Shown in pieces: positions 31,780 through 42,882 of a stretch of DNA of 64,000 nt. Position numbers and translations under genes: made by a program. Within the stretch, counting starts at the first letter, position 1, and every line of letters starts with the position of its first letter. This DNA is from Anadara kagoshimensis (Eukaryota; Mollusca; Bivalvia; Arcoida; Arcidae). The stretch covers positions 7,597,163 through 7,661,162 of the forward strand of contig CM037866.1 in NCBI GenBank assembly GCA_021292105.1. Reading direction: 5' to 3'. The notes beneath the pieces are model-generated. The model was not told the origin of the DNA. It saw only the letters and a list, made by a program, of their open reading frames with translations, and did not search any database.

Positions 31780-32640
31780 TACAGTCAAACTTGCTGTAGT
31801 GACCACTTCTATATAAATACCACCTGATTATCAAGACGAGTGCTTTGAAAAGTTTTTACAAAAAAATCTATATAAAGACAGCCTGTCCATAAAGACCGGT
31901 GTTATTAATGTCTGTTGTTTTCATATGTTGACTATGTCAGCCAAAATTTATCTCTATATAAATACAAACTGTCCATTATAACTAGTGTTTAAATGTCCCT
32001 TTTATTTAAGAAATAATCAACATTTACCCCGTGGTATATCGTCAAATAGTTCATATGCGGAAGCATATATCACGAGGTGGCTGTTAACGAGGGCTCGTGT
32101 ATTATTCGACGATATACCACGGGTAAATGTTGATCATTTCAATTCTTACATGACTTAGATAAAACATTGCCAACTCTTTCTTCGGAAGTACATTTTATTA
32201 TCTATTTGCAAAAGGTCCATTGAAACAATTCGGCTGTTGAGATTACCGCCGTTGAAATTAATGATTTTATAAATGAAAATTAAGTCACAACCATTTTTCG
32301 CAACACATAGCATGACGTCATAAGATAAGCAAAGGAGTACGTCATTAAAACGAAACAGCGATAGGTATATCGTTTGTTATACCACGGCTGGCTCTCTTCA
32401 TGTTTCATAATATGATCTTGAAGGAAAACGCAGGTCAATGTTAGAATTATACTTTTAACCAAAAAGAACCACTGTATAAAAACAACCTGTCTATTAAGAC
32501 CGGTGTTTTAATGTCCCTTTTATTTATATTTTAAAGTTCATCTGTCTATAAAGACCAGTGTCAGGTCATTCATTTTTCAATTAAAAAGAATATCAATATA
32601 AGAGTCTTTAAACCACTTGTCTATAAAGTCAGAATTTCAA
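31780..32640. repeat. MITE-2-related mosaic
   Basis: CTGTC(C/T)ATAAAGACC-type words recur at about 31886, 32488, 32551 and 32620, with a MITE-2-like left end at 31784 (CAGTCAAACTTGCTG). The segments look like several broken MITE-2 relatives around a foldback at 32010-32140. Confidence 0.5.
32010..32140. repeat. 131-bp inverted repeat (foldback)
   Basis: The left arm contains AATCAACATTTACCCCGTGG and TATATCGTC. The right arm contains the reverse complement (GACGATATACCACGGG, TAAATGTTGAT). Arms are about 38 bp with three or four mismatches. The centre contains a smaller CATATGC/GCATATA pair. Confidence 0.8.
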
Positions 32641-32642
32641 AG

Positions 32643-32881
32643 GTACTGCAGTAGCTCAGTTGATAGAGTGCTCGCTCCGCAAGTGGGATGTCGTTCTTGT
32701 TTCGAACCCCGACAGGGTCTGACCCAAGACTTAAAAGTTCTCTCGCAAAGCACTCGGCATTACGAAATGAGAGTCAGGGTTCTTTCGGATGGGAAATTAA
32801 AATAAACGAAGTCCCCTGTCACGGTATGCGTAGGACGATAAAGACACAAACACGTACACACACAATGTCCTGACTTACACC

Positions 32882-32945
<64 letters not shown>

Positions 32946-33250
32946 CGTCCTGACTTACAGCTTAAACACACGCACGCTCGCACGAACGCACGCACACAAA
33001 AATACACAAACACAAGACCATAACATACACTTTAAACGCACACAATCACGCTTGATGCACGTACGCACACAAACACGCACGCACACACATACATAAAATG
33101 TCCTGACTTACACCTTAAACACACACGCTCGCCCGCATAAAAACAAACACACACACACACACAATAATGCCATCGGTGCAATGCACATGCAACATTTCTG
33201 CAAGTTCGCCTAATATTCTTGACTAGAACTGTAAACACCATTTTTCACCT
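32643..33250 (+). mobile_element. SINE-2 split by a (CA)-rich expansion
   Basis: The head and body (CTGCAGTAGCTCAGTTGATA to GTAGGACGATAAAGA) run to about 32843. The body resumes at AATAATGCCATCGGTGCAAT (33163) and ends in the tail by 33250. In other copies these two points are about 10-15 bp apart. The intervening 320 bp are CA-rich and include four copies of a CCTGACTTACACCTTA-like word. Confidence 0.8.
32843..33163 (+). repeat. (CA)n-rich minisatellite inside SINE-2
   Basis: Pure (CA)n lies at 32884-32942. CCTGACTTACA(C/G)CTTA occurs near 32866, 32946 and 33102, with a diverged version near 33018, separated by CA/CG-containing stretches. Confidence 0.85.
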
Positions 33251-34815
33251 CAAGGGTGCACAGGTCTTATTGTATATTTTTCAGTCACAAAGTACCTTTT
33301 TCTGTGAAAACTAGACAATTTCAACTTATGTGAATCCTATTTGGACTAAATTACCTTTAGTCTTTTCGATAATAAATTCCGATGACTTAATAAGTGATTT
33401 TGAGTCTTTTTAAAAATCCCTTTCTTTAATTTTTTCGTCTCATTTCTCAAAATCAATAAACCTTTGTTTATTATAATATCAACTCCTTATTGTTTGTTAT
33501 TATTATTTATTCATTTTTTTTATTTTTCGTTCAAACAATGATAACATTTGGTTAATGTTTTTTGTTGGCAAATTGACCACGTCATGGGACAATTCATTCT
33601 AGAAAAGAAAAAATGGTTTCCAATTTATAGAATAGCCCATTTAATAAATGATTTATATGAAGGAATTAAGCAAATTAAATGACCAAAAAGGATTCGATAT
33701 TGGCATCAAACATTGACGTGATCTCGGGGATCCGTCCGAAACTATTTATTAATTCACAAAACTGATTGCGTGATCATATGCGAGATTTATAAACGATTTC
33801 TTAAATGCCCCCTAATCTGGTTAATACCCATTTGAGATTCCCTTAAAGTGTGAATCTTCGTGTCCATCATTCCTGAGTTATCACTTAGAACAATAGCACA
33901 TAAAAACCATCATTGGTTCGTATGGTAATTTTTTCCTTTAATAAGTCCCTACTCGAGTTTAGTACCATCTGCCACAATATGGCTTCCCTTTTGTGCTCCA
34001 TAGGTGGCGCCTTGACAAAATGTCGGAGGTCAATAATGTTATCATTCATGGGTATTCACTTTATCGTCAAAAGTTGTCAAAATGAAAGTCAATTACGTAA
34101 AGTGTGGCTAGATGCCGTACCTACCGCGGTCAAATTACAGACTTTCTCTCATAAATCTGGGATCACTTTCCTTTCTCCTTCCAGACATTACACAAGTTAA
34201 TATATTATGTAATTTGAGTGCACAGGAATCGCTTCATAAATCCACATTTGGTTATTTATGAATCGCAGTCAGGCCGTTTTCAAATTATTCAAAATATTTG
34301 ACATTTTTGGGGTGTTTTTCCGATTTAAATATGATTGTTTATTTTGCATGAGTTCGATCTCGACTAAAACAAAAAGTCTATCCATTTGCCCAAAGTATTA
34401 AATATTTGATTTTTTTTCCTTTTAAATAAATCAAAACGGTGTTTTTTCATTTGTATTTTGTGATTTCGTTGCTTGATAGTTAATGAATTTGCCTTAAAAT
34501 TTCGCGATATTTTGTGATTTTCTGAATTTGTCTCTGAAAATTATGATTTTTTTTCTCGATATTTTCAATAACTGTAATTTATCTATTTATGTTGTATAAA
34601 GTTTCTCCGAGGACTACAATTTAGTTAAGTTTAAACAATATTTTATTCACAAAAATACAATGGTACAATAACATACTTATACATAATGAAAAGGATTCGA
34701 GAACAAGACCAAGGTCTTATATTAACTCATCTCCACAGTCTTTGCTTAAAGTACATAAAGTTTTAAGTTCATGAAAGCAAGTTGAAGAATTGCATTAAGT
34801 ATTATATTGCTAAAG

Positions 34816-34818
<3 letters not shown>
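33251..34818. other. Unique AT-rich region, no gene recognised
   Basis: Repeat-free for about 1.5 kb. The plus-strand frame 33913-34200 has no recognisable motif. Slightly higher GC at 33700-34190 makes it a candidate for a conserved non-coding segment, which cannot be judged from one sequence. Confidence 0.45.

Positions 34819-34878
<60 letters not shown>
34819..34878 (+). repeat. (AG)30 microsatellite
   Basis: Uninterrupted dinucleotide array. Confidence 0.95.
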
Positions 34879-34880
<2 letters not shown>

Positions 34881-34979
34881 CAATTTCTCCCAACCAACAA
34901 ACATTATTGTTCTACTTGCCAATAATATACATAGGATATGATTTAGGGAACTCTATAAGAAGTAGAATGGAATTGTGAA

Positions 34980-35165
34980 ATTGAGTTGCACCCTAGGCAA
35001 AATGTTTTCACTCACATTGAGGCGGTCAGTTCTATGACAGTGTCGAAAAACCCATTCTACATTCTAAGCTTGTGCAACAATATTTCATATATTTGATTCT
35101 TCGAACATCAAGCTCGCTGTGATCCGAAATTCGGTGCTTTTAGTCACTCAGTCACAGATCATAAA
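34980..35165 (-). mobile_element. SINE-3-like remnant
   Basis: TTTTCACTCACATTGAGGCG followed by GTCAGTTCTATGA matches the SINE-3 body. A possible antisense head lies near GTGCTTTTAGTCACTCAGTC. Confidence 0.4.
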
Positions 35166-35177
35166 CGCAGAAATATA

Positions 35178-35341
35178 CAGTCCAACCTGCCTTAAATGCC
35201 ACCTCTTACTTATAAAGGACAGTAGAATTGTATCCAAATTGTTCTTTATTCATATTATTTGAACTTGTACATAAAGGCCACCTGCCCATAAGGGCCCCTT
35301 TACTGGTTCCCTTGGGTGACCTTTATAGACAGGTTTGACTG
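35178..35341. mobile_element. MITE-2
   Basis: Ends CAGTCCAACCTGCCTTAAAT and inverted TATAGACAGGTTTGACTG, flanked by TA at 35176-35177 and 35342-35343. Interior TTATTCATATTATTTGAACT is shared with the copy at 17160 in reverse orientation. Confidence 0.85.
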
Positions 35342-35343
35342 TA

Positions 35344-36355
35344 GCTTTAGAAACTACATTTTCCGCGAATAACTAAATTAATCTAAGTTCAGCATTTTTT
35401 TTTTCAATATTGAACAGACTAAATTTTCAAGCATGTCTCGTCTGTCACGAGACTTCAAACTGTGAACAAGGTTAATGTTTTAAATGATAAAAAAACTAAA
35501 TTAAGCAACATCTTGCTGTCGGAAATACAGCACACATAATACAAACAATGCATTATTTGCTCAAACAGCAAACATTAAAAGCGTTTCACTTCCTATTTGC
35601 TTTTCCTTTTAACTCCCTCCGTCAACAAAGCTTCGCTTACATGAGACTCCCTGTGGCTGTAACGATACATACGAAACGTGAACACAAACATTGCACATTC
35701 TCACAATTGAATCAAACTTTATAATTAATTGAATTTAAATGTTCATCATTATTATTTCAAACGCAAAATTAATTTTTTCTTCACGCATGAATGATTTTTC
35801 AATTATGTCGAAATCTGTCGCTGCTAACCCATTTTTTGTTTTATCTTGGAGCGCATGTACCACGTTTCAATAATCACTTCGAATTGTTTAAAAATAATTA
35901 CCTAATTTTTCGAATTACGTTATTATGCCGAATCAGCATGCTAAAACTGCAGACGCCATTTTACTGTACATTAAAACAGTAGGTGGCGACATCTATCGAT
36001 TACGAGTTTTGCAACAATGGCCCATAAAAAAATAAGATTCCGTTGTGTTTTCAATGGGATAAAAGTTATGCGTGCGACTTGCACGAGTTTCATTGGTCGG
36101 GGGTCCAAGAAATAAGACCCTTTTTGTAGAAAAATATGAAATTTATCTTCCAAAATCGGTTTTTGATTGACTAAATTCATGGGGGTTGAAACTGATTATC
36201 ACGTGATAATAAATTTCAAAAGTGACATCTGGTGAGTGCAAAATTTAGTCAAAGTCTCGTGAATGGTTCATTTGATGAACTTATGTAATGAATTTATGAA
36301 GCATTTTTCTTCGTTATATCAGAGACATTTAAAATGTCTCTGGTTATACAATTTT
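35344..36355. other. Unique region
   Basis: No gene recognised. It contains the 16-bp palindrome at 36195-36210 and the 23-bp palindrome CAGAGACATTT-A-AAATGTCTCTG at 36320-36342. Confidence 0.5.
36195..36210. promoter_or_regulatory. Palindrome ATTATCACGTGATAAT
   Basis: A perfect 16-bp palindrome centred on CACGTG with GATAA on both sides. It could bind a bHLH-zip dimer; no gene is near to support a role. Confidence 0.3.
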
Positions 36356-36476
36356 GTTTATTTATTTATTTATTTATTTATTAGACCTTATACGATGGTA
36401 TATTAAGATTTTATTCTTCACCATATATAGTTTATTTATTCATTTATTTATTTATTTTACTTTTGTTTTATTTATT

Positions 36477-36515
<39 letters not shown>

Positions 36516-36517
36516 TT
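36356..36517 (+). repeat. Two (TTTA)n arrays
   Basis: (TTTA)n at 36356-36383 and again at 36431-36517 with a few interruptions. The plus-strand frame over it is low complexity. Confidence 0.9.
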
Positions 36518-37055
36518 CCATGTAAGTTGTGCCATGAACATTACACAGTTTGAAAGGTAACGCGGCTTGCATATACATGTATACTAATTTCACTTATATT
36601 GAGACGTCACCAGTTAATGTTTAAGAAATCATAAAAACAATAATGATACTTATTTTGCAAAGTTACAATGTTGGTTGAAACATTTGTTTGTCCATTAAAG
36701 TTTATGTATACACTGTACATTGCAGAGAAACCCCGAATTGATCGAGTAAAAATACTTTACGTTTTTTTATATCGAAGAGGCCAGATCTAGGATAACGGAG
36801 AAAACCCAGAGTATTCTTTTCCCGGTCTCTTATCTACATTTTTATTCTCGATATCGGATTGAAAACGCGTCGAATTGTTAGGGACCGTGACCGACTGATT
36901 AACGTGCATTTCAAAAGAATACCTATTTGTTTTCAAGTATCTGGTCAAACCAACCCAGTCATGGTTCAGACGACATTATACTAATTTCTCTACAACCTGA
37001 GTTATTGTAGGATATGACAATAGAAAAGCAACAAATATTATTAAATTGCAAGAGT

Positions 37056-37313
37056 TTAGTTTAGTAATGGTGTTTAACGTCCCAGTCGAGAATATCTCAC
37101 TTATATTGAGACGTCACCAGCTATAAGCAAAGGTGCAGAAATTTTGCCTGTGTGTTGCGCTGATTGCATTATACAGCAGGGTTCTTTATCATGTCAAGCC
37201 TACCATGCATGGCACAAGACCTCGATTATTTTAAGTTCTCATCCGAAAGAACCGTGACTTTTATTTCGTAATGTCAAGTGCTTGGCGAAAGAACAGTCAC
37301 TACCCACTTTCAC
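37056..37313 (-). mobile_element. SINE-2 copy, head missing
   Basis: Minus-strand tail TTTAGTAATGGTGTTTAACG through GTCACTACCCACTTTCA. It breaks before the tRNA-like head. Confidence 0.85.
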
Positions 37314-38974
37314 AACGAAAAACAAAATTTGATGAAAACAAACGAACTAGAAAAAGACAATAATCAAACAAATTCTAAAGATATGATTACTACCACTGCA
37401 ACGCAAAGACAACATTTGATAATACAAAATGAACTCATTTTGACAAAAGTGACTTTTAAAATCAGACTAATGTTTAACAGAAATAGACCGATCTAGACTG
37501 TTTTTTATCATCAACTGTCAACTTTGATTGCGGCGTTCTGGAAATTATCAATATTCCAGACACTCTAGATCATTTTTACTGTTTCATAACAATACAATAG
37601 AACTTATTATTATCTCTGCCAATTGTTAGTTATATAATTTTTATGGTGCACTTTTTATGGTTTTCCTAAGAAGGATCCTAAAAGGATTTTTTCCCCAAAA
37701 AATCTCAAATAATCTCATAATTTGTTAATTAGTCAAATTAACTGAGAATATTACTATAATTAAATTGTTGTATCAATTTAAAATCGAAATTTAAAAAATG
37801 AAAATAAAGCAACCCCCCCCCCCCCCCCCACTGCCCCCGCCACTTGAAAAAAAAGAAAGAAAACCCTGAAATTACATAAATTGAATGGGACTGTTACTTT
37901 AATGTCTGTATTAATTCAAAATAGAAATTAAAAAAAAAATCCAATTAAAATAATCATGTTAAAATTATTGACTATTTTTTTAAAATGAAAGAATTTAGGG
38001 AATTTGAAATCTTTTGAAAATGGGTCCGGTCATGTCTGACTCTATTTACTATCGAAATTTTAAAAAAAGATTAATTTATAAAAAAAATCATATTGAAATT
38101 ATTCAATTATTTTAAAATAAAATGATTTTGGGGGATTTAAATTCTTTAAATTGAGTCCGGGGTCATGTCGGACAGAACCTTAACGCATAGCTGCAGAAAA
38201 TTTTTTGGACATAAAAATGATGTCAATTTCCGCATTTCTGATATTTTAATGTCCAAAAAACCTCTTTCCCAAGACGCGTTATTTGGGGTAATTTAGTATA
38301 ATAATTTGACAAGTCTATCCGAGTTCTGATATTTGTCTGATATTGTCCTTTATCTTGCACAGACAAAATACTATTACTTTGAAACTAACTGTCAGAGGAT
38401 TTTGTTTATCATCGAGTCGCCCTTATTTAGGGGCGGTTTCGGGTTCCTTTAATGGGACATATTTGACAAACAAAGAAATTTTGATGAAAACAATGCACAA
38501 CCCCATGCGGAGAAATAGATTGGATTTTATTGTTTTTATCCCAGACAATTAAAAAACGACAAAGTTATCAGGTTTTTTGTCGGGTTGAATTTAGTAAGCT
38601 GTAATAAGCAATTTTGAAAAAAATCATAAATTTTTGTATAATGACACTGAATTAGACATCTCAATTATAAGGAGTTATAGGATAGCTACCACACGGCTAA
38701 TTTATTTGATTGCTTTTCCGTGATTTTTTGCTTCTTTTTTTTCTTTTTTTGCAATCTGTCTGCCGCAACATGATTTTAGAAAAATATCAGAAATGGTAAT
38801 GATAAAAGATTTGTGACAAAAATACCCGTATGTACTTGACAATGTAGGTTAATAACAAACAAACAAGGCGAACGGAGTGAAGTTATGTCGATTAATGGAG
38901 TTTGGAATCAATTTTCTTGCACCCCAGATAGAAAAATCCATAAAAAGACAGGTGCAAGATATCTCCATCTTGTA
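37314..38974. other. AT-rich unique region with repeated block
   Basis: A block with GGGTCCGGTCATGTC (about 38021) recurs as GAGTCCGGGGTCATGTCGGA (about 38153), each after an AT-rich stretch with AAATGA(A/T)(A/T)GAATTT-like words. That is a short direct duplication of about 130 bp. A C17 run lies at 37813-37829. No gene. Confidence 0.45.
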
Positions 38975-38988
38975 CCCCCCCCCCCCCC
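38975..38988 (+). repeat. Poly-C run
   Basis: Fourteen C between GCAAGATATCTCCATCTTGT and TGTGCAAGATAG, which form a small imperfect inverted pair. Confidence 0.85.
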
Positions 38989-39106
38989 TGTGCAAGATAG
39001 CTTACATGCCGTTTTTCCCGCAAAATTTTATCAACAAAATCAGAGGTGTATCGAAGGTTGAAATTGATTTTAAATTGAAAAATTGTACTTTTTGATGCAA
39101 GAAATA

Positions 39107-39258
39107 GAATTAATCACTACTTGTAGTGCCAGATAAGGAAATCTCAACCCTCGTTCTAATATATTTCGTCCAGAACTCGTCAAGCCTTGTTCTGGACCAA
39201 ATATATTAGAACTCGGGTCGAGATTTCCCTATCTGGCACCACAAGTTGTGATAGATTC
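39107..39258. repeat. 152-bp foldback hairpin
   Basis: Arms of about 72 bp (39107-39178 and 39187-39258) are reverse complements with roughly 11 mismatches by eye and a short loop. Paired words include GTGCCAGATA/TATCTGGCAC, GGAAATCTC/GAGATTTCC and TTCTAATATATTT/AAATATATTAGAA. It could be a foldback MITE or a source of a long hairpin RNA. No flanking duplication is clear. Confidence 0.85.
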
Positions 39259-39298
39259 TATTAATCTTTCACTTATATCAAGGCGGTCATTTTTGGGT

Positions 39299-39299
<1 letters not shown>

Positions 39300-39372
<73 letters not shown>
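39300..39372 (+). repeat. (TG)n(AG)n compound microsatellite
   Basis: About 17 TG units followed by about 19 AG units. Confidence 0.95.
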
Positions 39373-39375
<3 letters not shown>

Positions 39376-39735
39376 AGTAATAATGTTTTATACTCCAGTC
39401 AAGATTCTCACTTATATCCAGGCAGTGAATTAGATGGTGTAGAGTGAAGTAATGCTGATTTACACCCATGTAATATACTACGTACTGTATTTTATGATTA
39501 AATTAAAAAAGTGGTATATGGCATCCCAGTCAAGATTCTCTCACTAATTATTCAGGCGGTCAGTTCTGGGATGGTAATGTGGATTGGTTTGGAAATAGTT
39601 TTCCGCCCCAGTCAAGATTTTATATATTATTTCAAGACCGTCAGATCGATGGTGGAGAAAACCGAAGTGAATTGAGAAAACCACCATCCTACGACAAGCA
39701 AACTGACTCAAAACTTTCTTACACTATGATCGTCA
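39373..39735 (-). mobile_element. SINE-3 body mosaic with MITE-4 half
   Basis: Three SINE-3 body starts (CTCCAGTCAAGATTCTCACT, CCCAGTCAAGATTCTCTCAC, CCCAGTCAAGATTTTATATA) occur in the same direction. A one-sided MITE-4 remnant (AAAAGTGGTATATGGCA, 39509-39525) lies between the first two. The third body extends to GGTGGAGAAAACCGAAGTGA and CCTACGACAAGCAAACTGAC. Confidence 0.55.
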
Positions 39736-39849
39736 ATACGAGACGGTATTTTATAGAGGTGATCAGGAAAAACTTGAATTTTAATGTTTCTCGCTTACAA
39801 TACAGCGCTCAAGACTAAGGGCTTCTAGCCGCTTGCTATGGACACTAGT

Positions 39850-40130
39850 TAAGTTAAAGTCTGTCCCGAGCCATTAGGCCCATCAGGCCGGAGCTTATCC
39901 CGGTTTCGGTGGCGTTAAGCGACTGAGAGTACAAGACTCTCCCCTGAATGGAACGCCGGTCCATCGCAGGGTTAACCCCCAGCATTTTGCTGGTACTCAT
40001 TTATTTTTCAGCTGAGTGAACTGGAACAACGTGCAATTAAGTGTCTTGCTCAAGGACACAACACATCGCCCGGTCCAGGGCACTAGTTAGGTTTGTCGGA
40101 AACATATGGTTCTGACCAAGCAAACCCTTT
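39850..40130 (+). repeat. GC-richer interspersed repeat
   Basis: Contains GGAGCTTATCCCGGTTTCGG, GGAACGCCGGTCCATCGCAG, TTAACCCCCAGC and GTGTCTTGCTCAAGGACACA. Such words recur in many marine animal genomes as an interspersed repeat (recollection). Base composition clearly differs from the AT-rich surroundings. No tRNA-like head or long frame; class uncertain. AAGTGTCTTGCTCAAGGACA contains a short palindrome. Confidence 0.55.
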
Positions 40131-40221
40131 TTAAAAACCCCTTTCTTTATTATTTAGTAGTGTTATAACAATATTGTTGATGGGATGCATAATGTCTCTG
40201 TATCCAAACTCATTTATCCTG

Positions 40222-40450
40222 AACTTAGTAGATTTGACGTCCAATAATTCCATGTTCTTTGCCAATTCAATTTGAATTACACACGCGGCGGCTGCAGCTA
40301 GCTAACAGTAGCTGCTTACCCTTTTGGAGCACCCGGCCTCACTTCCCTGAAGAAAATTCAAGTGTTTTAACTTTATTTACCAGTTTTAAAACGGTTTTTA
40401 TTTTCCTTTAGGATTGTGTTTTGAAACTGGACTAGTATGTTTGTGTGATT
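40222..40450 (-). repeat. Repeat-F, near full length
   Basis: Minus-strand copy from GATTTGACGTCCAATAATTC through ACACGCGGCGGCTGCAGCTA and GAGCACCCGGCCTCACTTCC to GGACTAGTATGTTTGTGTG. Confidence 0.8.
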
Positions 40451-40847
40451 GTGTTTGATTCAACGAATTATATTTATTGAAATACATATATTAAAAACAG
40501 CACATAACATTTCTCTTTAACTTTATAACAATATATAAACAATATATATATAAAGACAAAAACACGACTAAACAACCCCAGTTATTTAAACGTGACCGAT
40601 TCATTTCCTAGCAATCTCACAAGCGGCCATGCTTTAAATTGGGTATTAACCAAAATGGAAACGCAACAGACGATATTACGGTTTACCGGAAAGTACAAGA
40701 TTGTCATTAAACGATCTTAATATATCTCTATCTATTTTTGCCCAAATGATTTAAAATCTTATCTGCTCGTCTTCTTTGCTAGGAGATTGGAAAATCTCTC
40801 CAATTTGTTGTTTTCTAGAATCCAATTACGACCTAATTCTTTCAGCG

Positions 40848-41240
40848 TAATGATCAACAAGTAAGAAGTGATTTGTCAAAGCGCAATAATCATTTGTACC
40901 TTGTTACCACAGATAATAGCCTAGAAATTGTTTCTGTGTTTAATTAACTATCAATAAATTTTATTACATTTTCCAATCTCCATGGTATTTAGAAGTTCTT
41001 TAGTTTGACAGTTATTTCGAAATTGGATTGACTTTAAAACATTTTGGTTTTTGTGGTGTACATCACTTAGTTACCAGTAAATAAATACACGTGACAATCA
41101 ACCCCAAAAATCATTTTGAAAATACTAAATCCAATCTAAATTTCCGCTTTTCTTCAAAGTAATTCGTGCCTCAGCTTCCTACATTTTATTTTAAACTTAA
41201 AATCACCCAAAAGATAATTGTCAATCTGGTGTTCGATTGT
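40848..41240 (+). repeat. Repeat-S fragment
   Basis: Shares ATCATTTGTACCTTGTTA, TCAATAAATTTTATTACATT and GAAATTGGATTGACTTTAAA with the copies at 47515, 48570 and 51660. It lies about 6 kb away from the main cluster. Confidence 0.75.
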
Positions 41241-41342
41241 GACCTATGATTCTCCGGAACTTCAATAAATCGGTGTAGTTAAATTGAAAGCGTTTATTGC
41301 AATTGCAATATAGCATTCATTAAAATGAAAAGGGTAGATCTT

Positions 41343-41345
<3 letters not shown>

Positions 41346-41392
<47 letters not shown>

Positions 41393-41404
41393 TGTGTGTG
41401 TGTG
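41346..41404 (+). repeat. (GA)n(TG)n compound microsatellite
   Basis: About 22 GA units then 7 TG units. Confidence 0.95.
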
Positions 41405-41513
41405 CTCGAACCGTTGATTGATCTGGGGACAATTATTGGCTCCATCGCCAGCACACTTGCAAATAAAGATTAATACGTGAATTCCAGGTTAGTCAGGCAG
41501 CCATGTTTTAATC

Positions 41514-41580
41514 AAATTTGGAAAAGTAAAGAAACATGAAACTATGACGCTTCAAATACAACCAAAATATGCTCAATTAA
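41514..41580 (+). repeat. Repeat-F end fragment
   Basis: AAACATGAAACTATGACGCT with TCAAATACAACC matches the right end of Repeat-F only. Confidence 0.5.
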
Positions 41581-41585
41581 AGTTA

Positions 41586-41710
41586 AGAGTTGAGTAATGG
41601 TGTTTAACGTCCGAGTCAAAAATATTTCACTTATATCGAGACGTCGCCAGCTATAGACGAAGGTGCAGAAATTTTGCCTGTGTGTTGCGCTGATGGCATT
41701 ATACAGCAGA
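41586..41710 (-). mobile_element. SINE-2 tail fragment
   Basis: Minus-strand tail GTTGAGTAATGGTGTTTAAC to GGCATTATACAGCAG, then an abrupt junction with unique sequence. Confidence 0.85.
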
Positions 41711-42002
41711 GAAATCTTAATTATTGGAGTGATTCCGAAACTGGAGTTAGGTGTCAATTGTGCTAAAATTATTTGAATAAATAGCTGATATCAAATTTCT
41801 AAGTATATTTACGGTGATTATTCTGAACCAAAATAATATTCTCGTTTTAATTGTTACCAAAATGGATATTTTATTCATTTCAATGATTATAAGTCTGTGT
41901 GATAAAACACAATGTCTTGCAATAATGTTTATAATATGTAAAGACTCGAAAAGTCATTAACTTAAATCTGGCAACGTTTAAATATATTCAACTTAATTTA
42001 CA

Positions 42003-42545
42003 AAAATGTAACAAGAACGGTCTCTTGTGAGCCAAATACCCCCCGACCCAACATCTACAAGGGTGTAATGTATCCAGTAACATTGACCTTTCCCATATAA
42101 CCTTGGTTTAAGGCCATAGCATACGTTTAGGCCATGAATATTATTCATGTGAAGTTTTATAACCGAAGCAATTATGAGATATTGCCCGGACACGCGTTTA
42201 CACGGACAGACAGACATACAGAGTTGAGTTGATTAATGGTGTTTAACGTCCCAGTCAAGATTTTTTTTTTACTTATATCGAGACGTCGCCAGCTAAAGGA
42301 GAAAGTGCAGAATTTTTGTCCTGTGCGTTGCGCTTATGGCATTATACAGCAAGGTTCTTTAGCGTGACAAGCCCAATGTGAAACAGGACTTCGTTTATCT
42401 TAAGTTCCCACCCGAAAAAACCGTGACTTTCATTTCGTAATGCCGAGTACTTGGTGAAAGAACAGTCACTACCCACTTTCAAATCTTGGGTCAGATCCGG
42501 CCGGGGATGGACATACAGACAGACATAGTGATTCATATATACTAG
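42003..42545 (-). mobile_element. Helitron-like fragment interrupted by SINE-2
   Basis: AACAAGAACGGTCTCTTGTG, with GAGCCAAATACCCCCCGACC, is similar to the antisense of the hairpin end of the element at 9878 (GTGAGCCACAAGCTCACA then CAAATACCCCCGCTCC). It continues to (GACA)n-rich sequence. The SINE-2 at 42223 splits the GACATACAGA tract. Boundaries uncertain. Confidence 0.4.
42223..42509 (-). mobile_element. SINE-2 copy with 10-bp target duplication
   Basis: Minus-strand tail to the B-box edge (GGATCTGACCCAAGATTTGA); the tRNA-like head is truncated. GACATACAGA flanks it at 42213-42222 and 42510-42519. The site is in GACA-rich sequence, so part of the match could be pre-existing repetition. 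Confidence 0.8.
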
Positions 42546-42668
42546 TTTACTGAGATTAGAATGATTTTCAAAGTGACACCTTAAATTAACAAAAATAACA
42601 CCATTATATTGATTAAGACTTTGCTCGATTTACGGTTAAGAAGAAATGACCGTGAAACTTTGGCTGGT

Positions 42669-42880
42669 CAGTACAGACCTGTCGAAAGTTTAACACTGCT
42701 AACGAAAAGAGTCGAAATTGGTCTGCCGAGAGGTGGATAGCAAATGATCGAAAAACTTCAGAGGTTTAGATAGCAGCTAATGAAAAGCTCCCGAAATGTA
42801 TCTACTGAGGAACCGAGTAGAGTTGCCGCTTTGGCGCTAATCCGTCAGCTCGGTGTTAAACTTTCGACAGGTCTGTACTG
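42669..42880 (+). mobile_element. MITE-1, 212 bp, best-preserved ends
   Basis: The left end CAGTACAGACCTGTCGAAAG and the right end CTTTCGACAGGTCTGTACTG are exact reverse complements over 20 bp and beyond into GTTTAACAC. TA follows the right end; GT precedes the left. The interior has no minisatellite, so it approximates the basic form of the family. Confidence 0.9.
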
Positions 42881-42882
42881 TA

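Noticed and set aside
31718..31800. Open frame continuing after the LINE remnant
   Set aside because: The translation past the conserved LPASIV segment has no family resemblance and enters a MITE-2-like sequence.
41735..41760. CCGAAAC resembling the hammerhead 3' core
   Set aside because: No CTGATGA upstream in hairpin distance and no flanking stem.
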